This document shows positions 14,234-21,934 of a stretch of 64,000 nucleotides of DNA, one piece after another (positions within the stretch are counted from its first letter, which is position 1; every line of letters starts with the position of its first letter). The DNA lies in the NCBI GenBank assembly GCA_964651435.1, contig CAZYVU010000004.1, positions 50,055-114,054 on the forward strand, given 5' to 3'. Both the position numbers and the translations under genes were made by a program. The notes beneath the pieces are model-generated. The model was not told where the DNA came from, searched no databases, and saw only the letters and a list, made by a program, of their open reading frames with translations. This DNA is from CAZYVU01 sp964651435 (GTDB lineage Bacteria > Desulfobacterota > Syntrophorhabdia > Syntrophorhabdales > CAYQXL01).

Positions 14234-15652
14234 TTACCGGTAACCCTCCAGCACGCCGGGGTTTAAAATGTTCTCTGCGTCGACGGCCCTTTTCAAATCT
14301 CTCATCAAGCCGTAGGCGTGGGGGCCGTAACGCCGGATAAAGAAGGGCGTTCTTTTCGAGAACTGGCCCCACTCTCCGCCGCAGGTTCCATACTTGAGGT
14401 TAAGCTCCCCTTCCCTTTCAAACTTCTCGTCGATGGCCCGGTGCTTCGTCTCGTTGTCCCACTCCTTGGGTATGATGACCCCGGGGTGCATCGTCAGCCC
14501 GCCGATATGGCCAAAAACATAGAGATCGAGGCGGCCGAGCACGGGCAACCCAGTGTTGAAGGCAGCTGCATCCCTCATACATTCCGGAAGATCCTTCAGG
14601 TTGGCAACAACCTCGGCCGAGGACCATTGGTTGCCGCTTTGCTGCATGAGGAAGGAGCCGATTACCTCGCGGGCCGACCAGAGTTTTTCCCAGAGATGCG
14701 GGTCATCCACGAGGCCTTTGTCTGCGGGATGCTCGGTTTCGAGAGAGCGCATAATCTCGCGGGCCTTCCTCGACGCCTCCTCCTTCGATTCGCCGTGCGT
14801 TACGAAGAGCACCACAGAGCCCTGGGGTGGTTCGAGCCCTTTGAGGCCATAACCGATTGCCGAGGACCGTTCGTCCATGAACTCCATGAACAGGGGTGCG
14901 GGACGCCGTTCCATGTACATCCTCTGAACGGCCCGCGCAACGCTGTCGAGGTTTCGGTACACGGCAAAGCCGAAGGCCCGTTCGAATTGCGGCACAAGCC
15001 TCATTCTGATCCGCGTCACCACACCAAACAGCCCGTCGCCCCCCACAAAAAACTTCGTCAGGTCCGTGCCGGCCGCCCTTCGGAGTCCTTTCGTTCCCGT
15101 CTCTATGATATGGCCGTTCGGAAGCACCGCCTCGACACCCAGCACGTAATCGCCCGGCTTTCCGATGCTCGTGTCGACTATGTGCGCACTCGTGTTGTTG
15201 GCGATGATGCCGCCCATGCTTGCGATGAGCCTGCTGCCCGGGGCCGCCGGAAGAAAGAAGCCCCCGGGTTTGAGGGCTTCCTCGACATGGGCACAAATGG
15301 CCCCGGGGCCGCACTCAAAATACCCGTAGTCCTCAAAAAGCTCTATCGAGTCCAGGCGGCGCGTGCTCAGGACAATGCCCGGCACATGGTACCGCGAGGC
15401 ACCCAGAAAGGATGTGCCCGAGCCCCGGACAAAAACGGGCACCCGGGCAGCCGCGGCATAGCGCATTATTCGGCTCACCTCGTCTGTTGAGCCCGGCATA
15501 ACGACGGCCGCCGGCAAGGTATCCCTGTCTGCCTCGTACGGAAATGTGTCAAGAGAGCTCTTGATCCGTTCAAAGATGTGCGTCATCACGTACTTCTTTG
15601 AAACGATTCCTTCAAGCTCTCCGATCACGGCTTCCTGTTCTTGCACGGTCAT
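14234..15652 (-). CDS. FAD-linked oxidase of the GlcD family
   Basis: This 472-aa protein has an N-terminal PCMH-type FAD-binding domain: VVMPGSTDEVSRIMRYAAAA near residue 50, RGSGTSFLGAS near 75, and the FAD phosphate motif PGSRLIASMGGIIANNTSAH near 137. A C-terminal FAD oxidase domain ends in DAENILNPGVL. Relatives oxidise glycolate, lactate and other 2-hydroxy acids. The paired GlcF-like gene supplies the Fe-S chain. GGAGG lies about 5 bases before the ATG. It is the first gene of the operon. Confidence 0.92.
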   Translation of the reverse strand: MTVQEQEAVIGELEGIVSKKYVMTHIFERIKSSLDTFPYEADRDTLPAAVVMPGSTDEVSRIMRYAAAARVPVFVRGSGTSFLGASRYHVPGIVLSTRRLDSIELFEDYGYFECGPGAICAHVEEALKPGGFFLPAAPGSRLIASMGGIIANNTSAHIVDTSIGKPGDYVLGVEAVLPNGHIIETGTKGLRRAAGTDLTKFFVGGDGLFGVVTRIRMRLVPQFERAFGFAVYRNLDSVARAVQRMYMERRPAPLFMEFMDERSSAIGYGLKGLEPPQGSVVLFVTHGESKEEASRKAREIMRSLETEHPADKGLVDDPHLWEKLWSAREVIGSFLMQQSGNQWSSAEVVANLKDLPECMRDAAAFNTGLPVLGRLDLYVFGHIGGLTMHPGVIIPKEWDNETKHRAIDEKFEREGELNLKYGTCGGEWGQFSKRTPFFIRRYGPHAYGLMRDLKRAVDAENILNPGVLEGYR

Positions 15653-15726
15653 ACGTCCTCCAGAGGTCCTCCATCGGCTGTCGCGTGGCTTTATTCGAGA
15701 GGTAAACGGCCGCAGAAGGATTCAGA

Positions 15727-15755
15727 CTACTACGTAGGGGCCCCAGGCTGTGCAA
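15727..15755 (-). promoter_or_regulatory. Possible sigma-70 promoter of the glcD-like operon
   Basis: On the minus strand TTGCAC (15755-15750) and TAGTAG (15732-15727) are separated by 17 bases. The expected start is near 15720, giving a leader of about 68 bases. It lies back to back with the DUF134 promoter. The match is moderate. Confidence 0.4.
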
Positions 15756-15774
15756 GAAACAACTGCAGGGGACC

Positions 15775-15803
15775 TTGACATGTTATGAGCATATGCTTAA
15801 AAT
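15775..15803 (+). promoter_or_regulatory. Sigma-70 promoter of the DUF134 operon with a palindromic operator in the spacer
   Basis: TTGACA (15775-15780) and TAAAAT (15798-15803) are separated by exactly 17 bases. A perfect palindrome AGCATATGCT (15788-15797) fills the spacer just before the -10 box, a good place for a repressor. The expected start falls at 15810, the A of the DUF134 ATG. Confidence 0.75.
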
Positions 15804-15809
15804 ATTCTC

Positions 15810-16106
15810 ATGTCAAGACCAAAGAAATGCAGATGTGTCGATTGTAGCCCTCACGTATTTTATTTTAAACCCAAGGGGATTCCCTTGGTCAATCTCTTTG
15901 AGATTTCCCTTGAGATAGACGAGCTTGAGGCATTGAGGCTGGCCGACTACGAGGGCCTGTACCACGAAGAGGCATCGAAGAGAATGAACATATCAAGGGC
16001 TACTTTTGGCCGCGTTTTGTGCAGCGCCCGCCATAAGGTCGTGGAGGCCATACTGGAGGGCAAGGCCTTGAAGATTGAAAACCAACAAGCTGGAGGTCAC
16101 ATATGA
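15810..16106 (+). CDS. DUF134 family protein, HTH-type putative regulator
   Basis: This 98-aa protein begins MSRPKKCRCVDCSPHVFYFKPKG, the DUF134 N-terminus with its C-x-C-x-x-C. A helix-turn-helix follows: IDELEALRLADYEGLYHEEA then SKRMNISRATFGRVL. Members are thought to be DNA-binding regulators of metal-cluster genes. There is no Shine-Dalgarno sequence and the promoter predicts transcription starting at the ATG. The palindrome between -35 and -10 could be its own operator. It overlaps the NifX-like gene by 4 bases. Confidence 0.9.
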   Translation: MSRPKKCRCVDCSPHVFYFKPKGIPLVNLFEISLEIDELEALRLADYEGLYHEEASKRMNISRATFGRVLCSARHKVVEAILEGKALKIENQQAGGHI

Positions 16107-16477
16107 AGGTCTGTTTTGCAGTACAGAAGGATGAGGGGCTGGAAAGCACCGTCTACGGTCATTTCGGTTCAGCTCCGGCTTTTATCGTCGTTGATACGGA
16201 AGCGGAGACGGCGGCTACGGTAGCCAACAGGGACCGGAACCACGCACACGGGGCCTGCAACCCCATGGCCGCCATCGGCGGGCAGCGGGTCGATGCCGTG
16301 GTTGTCGGCGGCATCGGGGCCGGTGCGCTCATGAGGCTCAACGCAGAGGGCATCAAGGTCTTCCGCGCTGCAGGGCCGTCGGTCCGGGCAAACCTATCCT
16401 TGATCAAAGATAATATGCTCCCCGAAATGACGGCGCAGAATACCTGCGCTGGCCACCAGGGCGGGTGCGGCCACTAA
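16103..16477 (+). CDS. NifX-type protein (DiNase FeMo-co family)
   Basis: This 124-aa protein opens MKVCFAVQKDEGLESTVYGHFG and contains FIVVDTEAE, GACNPMAAIGGQRVDAVVVGG and IGAGALMRLNAEGIKVFRAAG, all typical of the DiNase FeMo-co domain. The C-terminus NTCAGHQGGCGH is Cys/His-rich and may bind metal. It is the third family member in the window. It is translationally coupled to DUF134 (ATGA overlap). Confidence 0.9.
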   Translation: MKVCFAVQKDEGLESTVYGHFGSAPAFIVVDTEAETAATVANRDRNHAHGACNPMAAIGGQRVDAVVVGGIGAGALMRLNAEGIKVFRAAGPSVRANLSLIKDNMLPEMTAQNTCAGHQGGCGH

Positions 16478-16495
16478 CGCGAGAAGAGGTGACAT

Positions 16496-16729
16496 ATGCC
16501 GATCTACGAATACCGTTGCGCCGATTGCGGCCAGATAAGTGAATTCATCGTCATTGGCAATGAGGACGGCTTGGCCTGCAAGGCCTGCAGCAGCCCCAAA
16601 CTGGAGAAGCTCATGTCGGCTCACAACACCGTAGGTGCGACCGGAAGCAACACGTTTGCGGGGCCCTCAGGCGGCTGCTGCGGAAACCCCGGATCCTGCG
16701 GCACCCCCGGTAGTTGCTGTTCCGGTTAA
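16496..16729 (+). CDS. FmdB family zinc-ribbon protein
   Basis: This 77-aa protein starts MPIYEYRCADCGQISEFI and has C-x-x-C pairs at CADC and CKAC, the FmdB-type zinc ribbon once described as a regulatory protein of formamidase/formylmethanofuran dehydrogenase genes. The tail is Gly/Cys-rich (CCGNPGSCGTPGSCCSG), giving eleven cysteines in all. GAGAAGAGGTGACAT precedes the ATG. It is third in the DUF134 operon. Confidence 0.9.
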   Translation: MPIYEYRCADCGQISEFIVIGNEDGLACKACSSPKLEKLMSAHNTVGATGSNTFAGPSGGCCGNPGSCGTPGSCCSG

Positions 16730-16754
16730 GCCTTAGGCCCTCGATGGCGCTGCT

Positions 16755-17918
16755 CTATTTTTTGCTATAGAGCGGCGACATGCTCCGCAGGAATTCGACG
16801 CTTCTCTTCAGCACATCGACGGAACGGTCAACGTCCTCCAGGGTGTTTTCCATGCCGAAAGAGAAGATCAGCGTACCCTGGGCAAGGGCATAGTCGCGGC
16901 CGGTAGCGATGAGGACATGAGACGCCCTGAGCGAGCCGGCCGCGCAGGCCGAGCGGGTAGAAACGGCAACGCCCTCTTCGTCGAGCATCATCGTCATCGA
17001 TTCGCCTTCCACATAGGCGACAGAAAAAGACACGAGGCCGGGCAGACATTTCTCCTGATGTCCGTTCAGATAAATTTCGTCTATGTCCGCCAACCGGCCG
17101 ACAAGGGCCCTGCGTAGCTCCCAGACGTGGGCCGTGCGCTCCGGCATCTCCGCTATGGCCAGTTCGGCCGCCTTGCCCATGCCCACAATGCCGAGCATGT
17201 TGGGCGTACCCGCCCTCCTGCCGCCCTCCTGGGTGCCCCCGTCGATGAGGGGGAAGATAGCCGTTTTGGGCCTCACATAAAGCGCCCCTACGCCGGAAGG
17301 GCCATAGAACTGGTTGGCCGCCATGCTCAGCAGATCGACGTTGAGCTCCTTTACATCCATAGGCACGTTCCCACAGGAAGCCACTGCGTCGGTGTGAAAA
17401 ACGACGTCCTTCTCTTTTGCAATCTTTCCGATCTCGGCAACGGGTTCCAGCGTTCCGATCTCGTTATTGGCATGCATGATGGAAATTAGGATCGTATCGC
17501 TCCGTATCATCCTCTTTACTTCTTCCGGATCCACCATTCCATATTCGTCAACGCCCACCGAGGTGACCTCAAAGCCCATCCGCATGAGCACCCGAAGGGG
17601 CCGGGAAACGGACTGATGCTCGATGTTGGAGGTTATGATGTGCTTGCCCTTTTTCGCCTTGGCAAAAGCGACCCCCTTTATCGCCTGGTTCGTCGACTCT
17701 GTGCCCCCAGAGGTAAAGACAATTTCGCCGGGCCCGGCACCGATAAGCCGTGCGACCTGAGAGCGGGCACTCTCAAGCATCTCCGATGCCTGATCGCCGA
17801 CCCGGTGCTGACCCATGGGGTTGCCGAAACCGTCCTTATCAATGTAGTCAACAATCGCCTTCTTAACCTCGGGGTGCAACGGAGTAGCCGAAACGTGGTC
17901 CAGGTAGGTTAATTTCAT
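16755..17918 (-). CDS. NifS/IscS-like protein lacking the PLP-binding lysine
   Basis: At 387 aa it has the full class V aminotransferase fold: TSGGTESTNQAIKG near residue 69, HANNEIG near 149, HTDAVASCG near 175 and the active-site cysteine loop STRSACAAGSLRASHVL with C325. At the lysine position, normally S-x-H-K, the sequence reads SMAANQFYGPSGVGALY, so residues 202-203 are Asn-Gln and no Schiff-base lysine is present. The Archaeoglobus fulgidus IscS also lacks this lysine and was reported inactive as a desulfurase, but able to lend a cysteine ligand to cluster assembly on IscU. Here it probably acts with the IscU encoded just upstream, perhaps with free sulfide as the sulfur source. A normal annotation as cysteine desulfurase may mislead. 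Confidence 0.9.
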   Translation of the reverse strand: MKLTYLDHVSATPLHPEVKKAIVDYIDKDGFGNPMGQHRVGDQASEMLESARSQVARLIGAGPGEIVFTSGGTESTNQAIKGVAFAKAKKGKHIITSNIEHQSVSRPLRVLMRMGFEVTSVGVDEYGMVDPEEVKRMIRSDTILISIMHANNEIGTLEPVAEIGKIAKEKDVVFHTDAVASCGNVPMDVKELNVDLLSMAANQFYGPSGVGALYVRPKTAIFPLIDGGTQEGGRRAGTPNMLGIVGMGKAAELAIAEMPERTAHVWELRRALVGRLADIDEIYLNGHQEKCLPGLVSFSVAYVEGESMTMMLDEEGVAVSTRSACAAGSLRASHVLIATGRDYALAQGTLIFSFGMENTLEDVDRSVDVLKRSVEFLRSMSPLYSKK

Positions 17919-17945
17919 GGTTCTATACCCCTTATCGCGAGCTTT

Positions 17946-18455
17946 TTACTTATGAACTGCAACGGGTTTCCCGCACTTCTTGCAGACAGGAGCCCTTTGC
18001 GGAATCTCCGTGTCACAGTAGGGGCAATAGCAGCCTCCCTCACGCTCGCCGATAAACTCTACGGGCTCGCGCGTGCGGCCCTTGCCCTCCCTTCGCTCGT
18101 AAAAATCCATGATCGCTTTGTGGAGGGCATCGGCGCCCAGGTTTGAACAGTGGAGCTTATTCTTCGGCAGGCCCCCCAGCGCCTCGGCCACGGCCTGGTT
18201 GGTGATCTTCATGGCCTCCTCAAGCGTCTTGCCCTTGGCCATCTCCGTCACCATACTCGATACGGCTATCGCCGCGCCGCAGCCGAAGGTATTGAACTTG
18301 ATGTCCTCTATGCGGTCACCCTTGACCTTGATGGTGATCGACATCATGTCGCCGCATATGGGGTTTCCCACCTCACCCACGCCGTCGGCATTCTCGATTT
18401 TCCCGATATTTTTTGGATTCTTAAAGTGTTCGAGGGCAATTTCGGAATACGCCAT
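17946..18455 (-). CDS. IscU-type Fe-S scaffold with C-terminal zinc ribbon
   Basis: About 169 aa. The scaffold domain (about residues 1-125) has the three cluster cysteines in GNPICGDMMS, NTFGCGAAIA and LHCSNLGADAL. A linker then leads to a zinc ribbon (YCPYCD ... VCKKCG) not found in standard IscU. The ATG at 18455 follows AAAGGAGGAG. It is the first gene of a two-gene operon with the lysine-less NifS-like protein. The ribbon may recruit a partner or metal. Confidence 0.92.
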   Translation of the reverse strand: MAYSEIALEHFKNPKNIGKIENADGVGEVGNPICGDMMSITIKVKGDRIEDIKFNTFGCGAAIAVSSMVTEMAKGKTLEEAMKITNQAVAEALGGLPKNKLHCSNLGADALHKAIMDFYERREGKGRTREPVEFIGEREGGCYCPYCDTEIPQRAPVCKKCGKPVAVHK

Positions 18456-18485
18456 GGCCTCCTCCTTTGGTGAGCCTCTCCGATT

Positions 18486-18513
18486 AATATAACCCATCTC
18501 ACCGATTTTTCAA
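18486..18513 (-). promoter_or_regulatory. Sigma-70 promoter of the iscU-nifS-like operon
   Basis: On the minus strand TTGAAA (18513-18508) and TATATT (18491-18486) are separated by 16 bases. The leader to the ATG at 18455 would be about 24 bases and contains the AGGAGG ribosome site. Confidence 0.6.
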
Positions 18514-18570
18514 GCTAATTGGCGGAGGGCGGCACCCTTCGACCATTGGCCCACTCTTTTCCTCAGGGTG

Positions 18571-18599
18571 TTGACAAGGCCCCTATCGTGAGCTAATAA
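18571..18599 (+). promoter_or_regulatory. Sigma-70 promoter of the YeiH-type transporter gene
   Basis: TTGACA (18571-18576) and TAATAA (18594-18599) are separated by 17 bases. The start is expected near 18606, giving a leader of about 50 bases before the ATG at 18656. Confidence 0.65.
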
Positions 18600-18655
18600 G
18601 GTATGAGGAATAGCAATCTTTTCCAACACATCAACGCATGCCCCAGGGGGTGAAC

Positions 18656-20188
18656 ATGGAACAGAGGAACGCTATTGACTGGACTACGCTATGGAAAAAA
18701 GACGACTGGATGTCCGTATGGATCGGCTTTCTCATTCTCATCATCTTCATGGCCGGGGTTAGCTTCAAGCTGCCGGGATGGCGCTGGATGACCGACGGGG
18801 CCTTTTCGGAAAAGTCCCAGGAATGGGTGCCGAAGGCAGAAAAGCTCGCCAAGGATGCGGAGGGAAAAGGCGAGCCTGCCGTCTCGACAGCGGCTGCGGC
18901 CCTGAAGACGGCCATAGACGGGAAGGACAGAAAGGCCATCGGAGAAGCGGGAGGCAAGCTGGAGAAGGCCGCCAAGGGGGCAAAGGACAAGGACATCATC
19001 AAGGCCGGTGAGAAGCTGGGGAAAGACGCCAAGGGGATGGCCGGCAACACGGCGGGCAAGGTCTTCTCAGCCGATAACCTGCTCAGGGCGCTCTGGCTCC
19101 TCATAGGGCTCTGGATCCTCGGCGGTATCGGAATGGCCGTTATGGGCATGTCCTTCGGCAAGTTCACCGTCGGTTTTCCCATCATCTTCATCCTCTCGGC
19201 CCTCGCCTTTTTTGTGGCCGGCAACAGCACCGTCAACTACTATGGGCTGGAGGTCGTCTTCTGGGCCCTTCTCTTCGGCCTCCTCATAAGTAACACCGTC
19301 GGCGTTCCCGATTGGCTCAAGACCGCCATCAAGACGGAGTTCTTTATTAAGATCGGCCTCGTGCTCCTGGGTGCTGAAGTGCTCTTCACGACCATCATCC
19401 AGGTGGGCGCCTACGGAATGATACAGTCGATCATAGTCATCTTCGCCGTCTTTTATCTCTGCTACTGGGTTGCCAAGAAGATGGGGCTCGACGATGAGTT
19501 CGCAAGCATTCTCGGCACCGCCGTTTCTATCTGCGGCGTTTCAGCCGCCATCGCGGCCGGCGGAGCTGTCAAGGGAGACCAAAAGAAGGTGAGCCATACC
19601 ATCTCCCTCGTGCTTCTCTGTGCTATCCCCATGCTTATCTTTCAGCCGCTCATAGCCAAGTGGACAGGCATGTCCCCTGTCATCGCCGGCGCATGGATCG
19701 GCGGGACCATCGACACGACGGGCGCCGTTGTGGCCGCCGGCCAGATAGCCGGCCCTCAGGCGGAAAAGGTTGCCATCGTGGTCAAGATGGCCCAGAATGT
19801 GCTCATCGGATTTGCGGCCTTCTTTCTTGCCATCTGGTTCAGCTTCAAAGGGTTGGCTGCAGGCCAAAAACCAAGCTTGATTGACATCTGGTTCCGGTTT
19901 CCCAAGTTCGTCGTCGGCTTCATCATTGCCTCCATCGTCTTCTCCTTTTTCATGCCGACGGCTACGGCAAAGGGCATCACGAGCATAACGGCTCCGCTTC
20001 GGGGCTGGTGGTTTACCTTGGCGTTCCTCTGTATCGGACTCGAAACGAAGTTCAGCGAACTGGTCAAGATGGGCGGGGGGAAACCTGCAGGGGCCTTTCT
20101 CATTGCCCAGGCCTTCAACATCGTCTGGACCTTGCTCTTGGCCTGGCTTATTTTCGGGGGAGTGCTGTTCCCCGTACCGACATTCTGA
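18656..20188 (+). CDS. YeiH/UPF0324 family putative sulfate exporter with a Lys/Ala-rich insertion
   Basis: About 510 aa with some eleven membrane segments. The YeiH/UPF0324 core is recognised by FFIKIGLVLLGAEVLF, SICGVSAAIAAGGAVKG and WIGGTIDTTGAVVAAGQIAG. Family members are annotated as sulfate or sulfonate exporters, on limited evidence. Between the first membrane segment (about 20-37) and the second (from about 141) lies a soluble stretch, about residues 47-138, very rich in Lys, Ala, Gly and Glu and apparently helical; ordinary family members of 330-480 aa have little here. The ATG at 18656 follows GGGGGTG; an ATG at 18638 is less well placed. Confidence 0.85.
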   Translation: MEQRNAIDWTTLWKKDDWMSVWIGFLILIIFMAGVSFKLPGWRWMTDGAFSEKSQEWVPKAEKLAKDAEGKGEPAVSTAAAALKTAIDGKDRKAIGEAGGKLEKAAKGAKDKDIIKAGEKLGKDAKGMAGNTAGKVFSADNLLRALWLLIGLWILGGIGMAVMGMSFGKFTVGFPIIFILSALAFFVAGNSTVNYYGLEVVFWALLFGLLISNTVGVPDWLKTAIKTEFFIKIGLVLLGAEVLFTTIIQVGAYGMIQSIIVIFAVFYLCYWVAKKMGLDDEFASILGTAVSICGVSAAIAAGGAVKGDQKKVSHTISLVLLCAIPMLIFQPLIAKWTGMSPVIAGAWIGGTIDTTGAVVAAGQIAGPQAEKVAIVVKMAQNVLIGFAAFFLAIWFSFKGLAAGQKPSLIDIWFRFPKFVVGFIIASIVFSFFMPTATAKGITSITAPLRGWWFTLAFLCIGLETKFSELVKMGGGKPAGAFLIAQAFNIVWTLLLAWLIFGGVLFPVPTF

Positions 20189-20196
20189 TGGCTCCC

Positions 20197-20231
20197 GGTG
20201 GGAAGGGATGGCCCCGGCCCTCCTTCCCGCC
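20197..20231. terminator. Bidirectional hairpin between two convergent genes
   Basis: GGTGGGAAGG (20197-20206) pairs with CCTTCCCGCC (20222-20231) with one G-U pair. It lies between the 3' ends of the YeiH-type gene and the radical SAM gene and could end both transcripts, although no T-run follows. Confidence 0.45.
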
Positions 20232-20237
20232 AGCCCC

Positions 20238-21320
20238 TTAGAACCCTAATACTTTGTGGCACCTGCGACAGCTTTCCGGTGGAGCCGGAAGCGGACGCAC
20301 CCCTGATACCTTCAGCTCCATAAGGGCATCAATGGTATCGCGCCGACATCTTCCCCTCTCTTCAAAGCTGCGCCGAAAGGCAACATATTCCGGCCTTCCC
20401 CAGATCGCATCCCACTCTTCCCGAAAAAGATTGCCGAAGCTGACCTTCTCCTCCGGAAATGTGTGGCCGCAAAAGATGCGGGAAAAGGGCGAATGCACCG
20501 GCGGCTGCAGGTAGACACAAGGCGACACCTCGCCCTGGACGGAGACGTAGACGTTTTCAAGGGGGTTCTCACTGCACACGGCAACGTCCGTCGGGGCGAG
20601 GGCGGGAAGGGTCAGCCTTACCCGCAACCTGCGTGCCCTGCCTGCGGCCTCAGCCATCACCTCGCCGTAGGGGTTCACGTCACCGCAGGAAAAGACCCTT
20701 TGTTCATCCTGCCAGGCCGTTGCCACGTGGGCATTGGTGATGACGATCACCTCTCCGATACCGAGGCCGTATGCCACGTCGACGACCTGCGGCAGCTCGG
20801 CCATGTTTTCTTTCAGGGCGAGATAGACTATGTGGACCTTCGGCCCCCTGGACCTGCGGGACCGCACTATACCCACGAAGGCCCTGATGCTCTCCTGCAG
20901 CCGGTCAAAATCAGAGCGGACACGAATGCGGTTGTGGGTTTGGGCGGTGCAGCCGGCGAGAGAAAACCCGATGAAGTCAATGCCCCCGTCTATCAATGCC
21001 CTGGACCGCTCCTCGCTCAGCCCATAGCCGCTTGTGACAAAGCCGACCTCAGGCCCCTGAGCCTTGACCGAACGGACAAAATCGATGAGCCGGGGGTGCA
21101 TAAGCGATTCACCCCACCCTTCAAGGACGACGCTTTTCACCGACCTCAGCCAGGGGGAGATCCGATCGAAGTCCCGAAGGGCCATATCCCGTCGCAGCCA
21201 TTGCGCATCGGCCTCCTTGACGCACATGCGGCAGGCAAGAGGGCATCGGGTCGTTACTTCTATCTGCCACGCGTTGAACGTCGGCCCGATCCGGTTGCTG
21301 CGCCGCGAAAAAATACCCAT
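20238..21320 (-). CDS. Radical SAM protein with SPASM-like C-terminus
   Basis: About 360 aa. The cluster motif is CPLACRMC in a context EVTTRCPLACRMCVKEA, followed by VLEGWGESLMHP at the SAM-binding position. The C-terminal part has cysteines at AVCSENPLENVYVSVQGEVSPCVY, RIFCGH and PPESCRRCHKV, fitting a SPASM/twitch auxiliary cluster domain. The substrate is unknown. The start at 21320 lies 7 bases after the stop of the upstream GNAT-like gene, so the two are probably translated together. It is not an obvious AhbC or AhbD despite the AhbA/B-like gene nearby. Confidence 0.85.
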   Translation of the reverse strand: MGIFSRRSNRIGPTFNAWQIEVTTRCPLACRMCVKEADAQWLRRDMALRDFDRISPWLRSVKSVVLEGWGESLMHPRLIDFVRSVKAQGPEVGFVTSGYGLSEERSRALIDGGIDFIGFSLAGCTAQTHNRIRVRSDFDRLQESIRAFVGIVRSRRSRGPKVHIVYLALKENMAELPQVVDVAYGLGIGEVIVITNAHVATAWQDEQRVFSCGDVNPYGEVMAEAAGRARRLRVRLTLPALAPTDVAVCSENPLENVYVSVQGEVSPCVYLQPPVHSPFSRIFCGHTFPEEKVSFGNLFREEWDAIWGRPEYVAFRRSFEERGRCRRDTIDALMELKVSGVRPLPAPPESCRRCHKVLGF

Positions 21321-21327
21321 CGTCCGC

Positions 21328-21825
21328 CTAAAGCCTCGACAGGAGATCGGCCGTTGCCCACGGACCGTCCGTGCGCCAGCGACCGCACTCATATGTGAGG
21401 GAGGCTTCGCCGCCCCACTTCACCTTGAAACATCGCATACCCTCGTTGACATTGAGCCCCAAATGAATGTATTCCTTGCCCCCCTCCTGAGCCAACTGGA
21501 CCATGCGGAGAAATAGGATGTCCGAGGCATGGGGCTCATAATGGGCCTTGGAATGACATCCCGCCACGTAGGTGGCGAATCTTTCCTTTCCCAGATCAAC
21601 GACATAGAAGGCCGTGAGCGCCCCCGTTCCGTCCCTGCCGTCGATGACGACGGCCCTTCTTGTCGTTTCGCGCCTCAGCCTCCCCTTCACAACAAATCTT
21701 TCGAGCTTAAGGACGTAGTACCGGTCACGTCCGTACTCGCCACCGGATATGCCCGTCATGAGGGCGACTACGTGCTCAGGAACATAAGCGTTTTCGGTAA
21801 TGAAACGGTCCTCCTCGGTCAGCAT
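21328..21825 (-). CDS. Small acyltransferase-like protein (GNAT/FemAB-like)
   Basis: This 165-aa protein has GALTAFYVVDLGKERFATYVAG in the middle and GGKEYIHLGLNVNEGMRCFKVKWGG near the end. The latter resembles the G-x-x-x-F-K-x-x-W-G-G ending of FemAB/GNAT-type transferases. The function is unknown. It is paired with the radical SAM gene just downstream, which suggests a joint modification pathway. Confidence 0.6.
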   Translation of the reverse strand: MLTEEDRFITENAYVPEHVVALMTGISGGEYGRDRYYVLKLERFVVKGRLRRETTRRAVVIDGRDGTGALTAFYVVDLGKERFATYVAGCHSKAHYEPHASDILFLRMVQLAQEGGKEYIHLGLNVNEGMRCFKVKWGGEASLTYECGRWRTDGPWATADLLSRL

Positions 21826-21900
21826 CGTCAGCCTCTGCAGTTAGTTTATCATAGGTCGGGAGAATCGGAGCGCCCCAGGCACGGCGAGCCCATCCTTTCG

Positions 21901-21929
21901 TTGACAAGACGGGCCGGTGCGGGTAGAAT
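21901..21929 (+). promoter_or_regulatory. Near-consensus sigma-70 promoter before the AhbA/B-like gene
   Basis: TTGACA (21901-21906) and TAGAAT (21924-21929) are separated by 17 bases. The expected start is near 21935-21937, which coincides with the first in-frame ATG at 21935. It would drive the ahb-like gene and polA. Confidence 0.75.
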
Positions 21930-21934
21930 CAGCC

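Noticed and set aside
16103..16729. Other cysteine-rich small proteins as further selenoprotein candidates
   Set aside because: Their frames are complete, with no in-frame TGA and normal family length, so no selenocysteine need be assumed.
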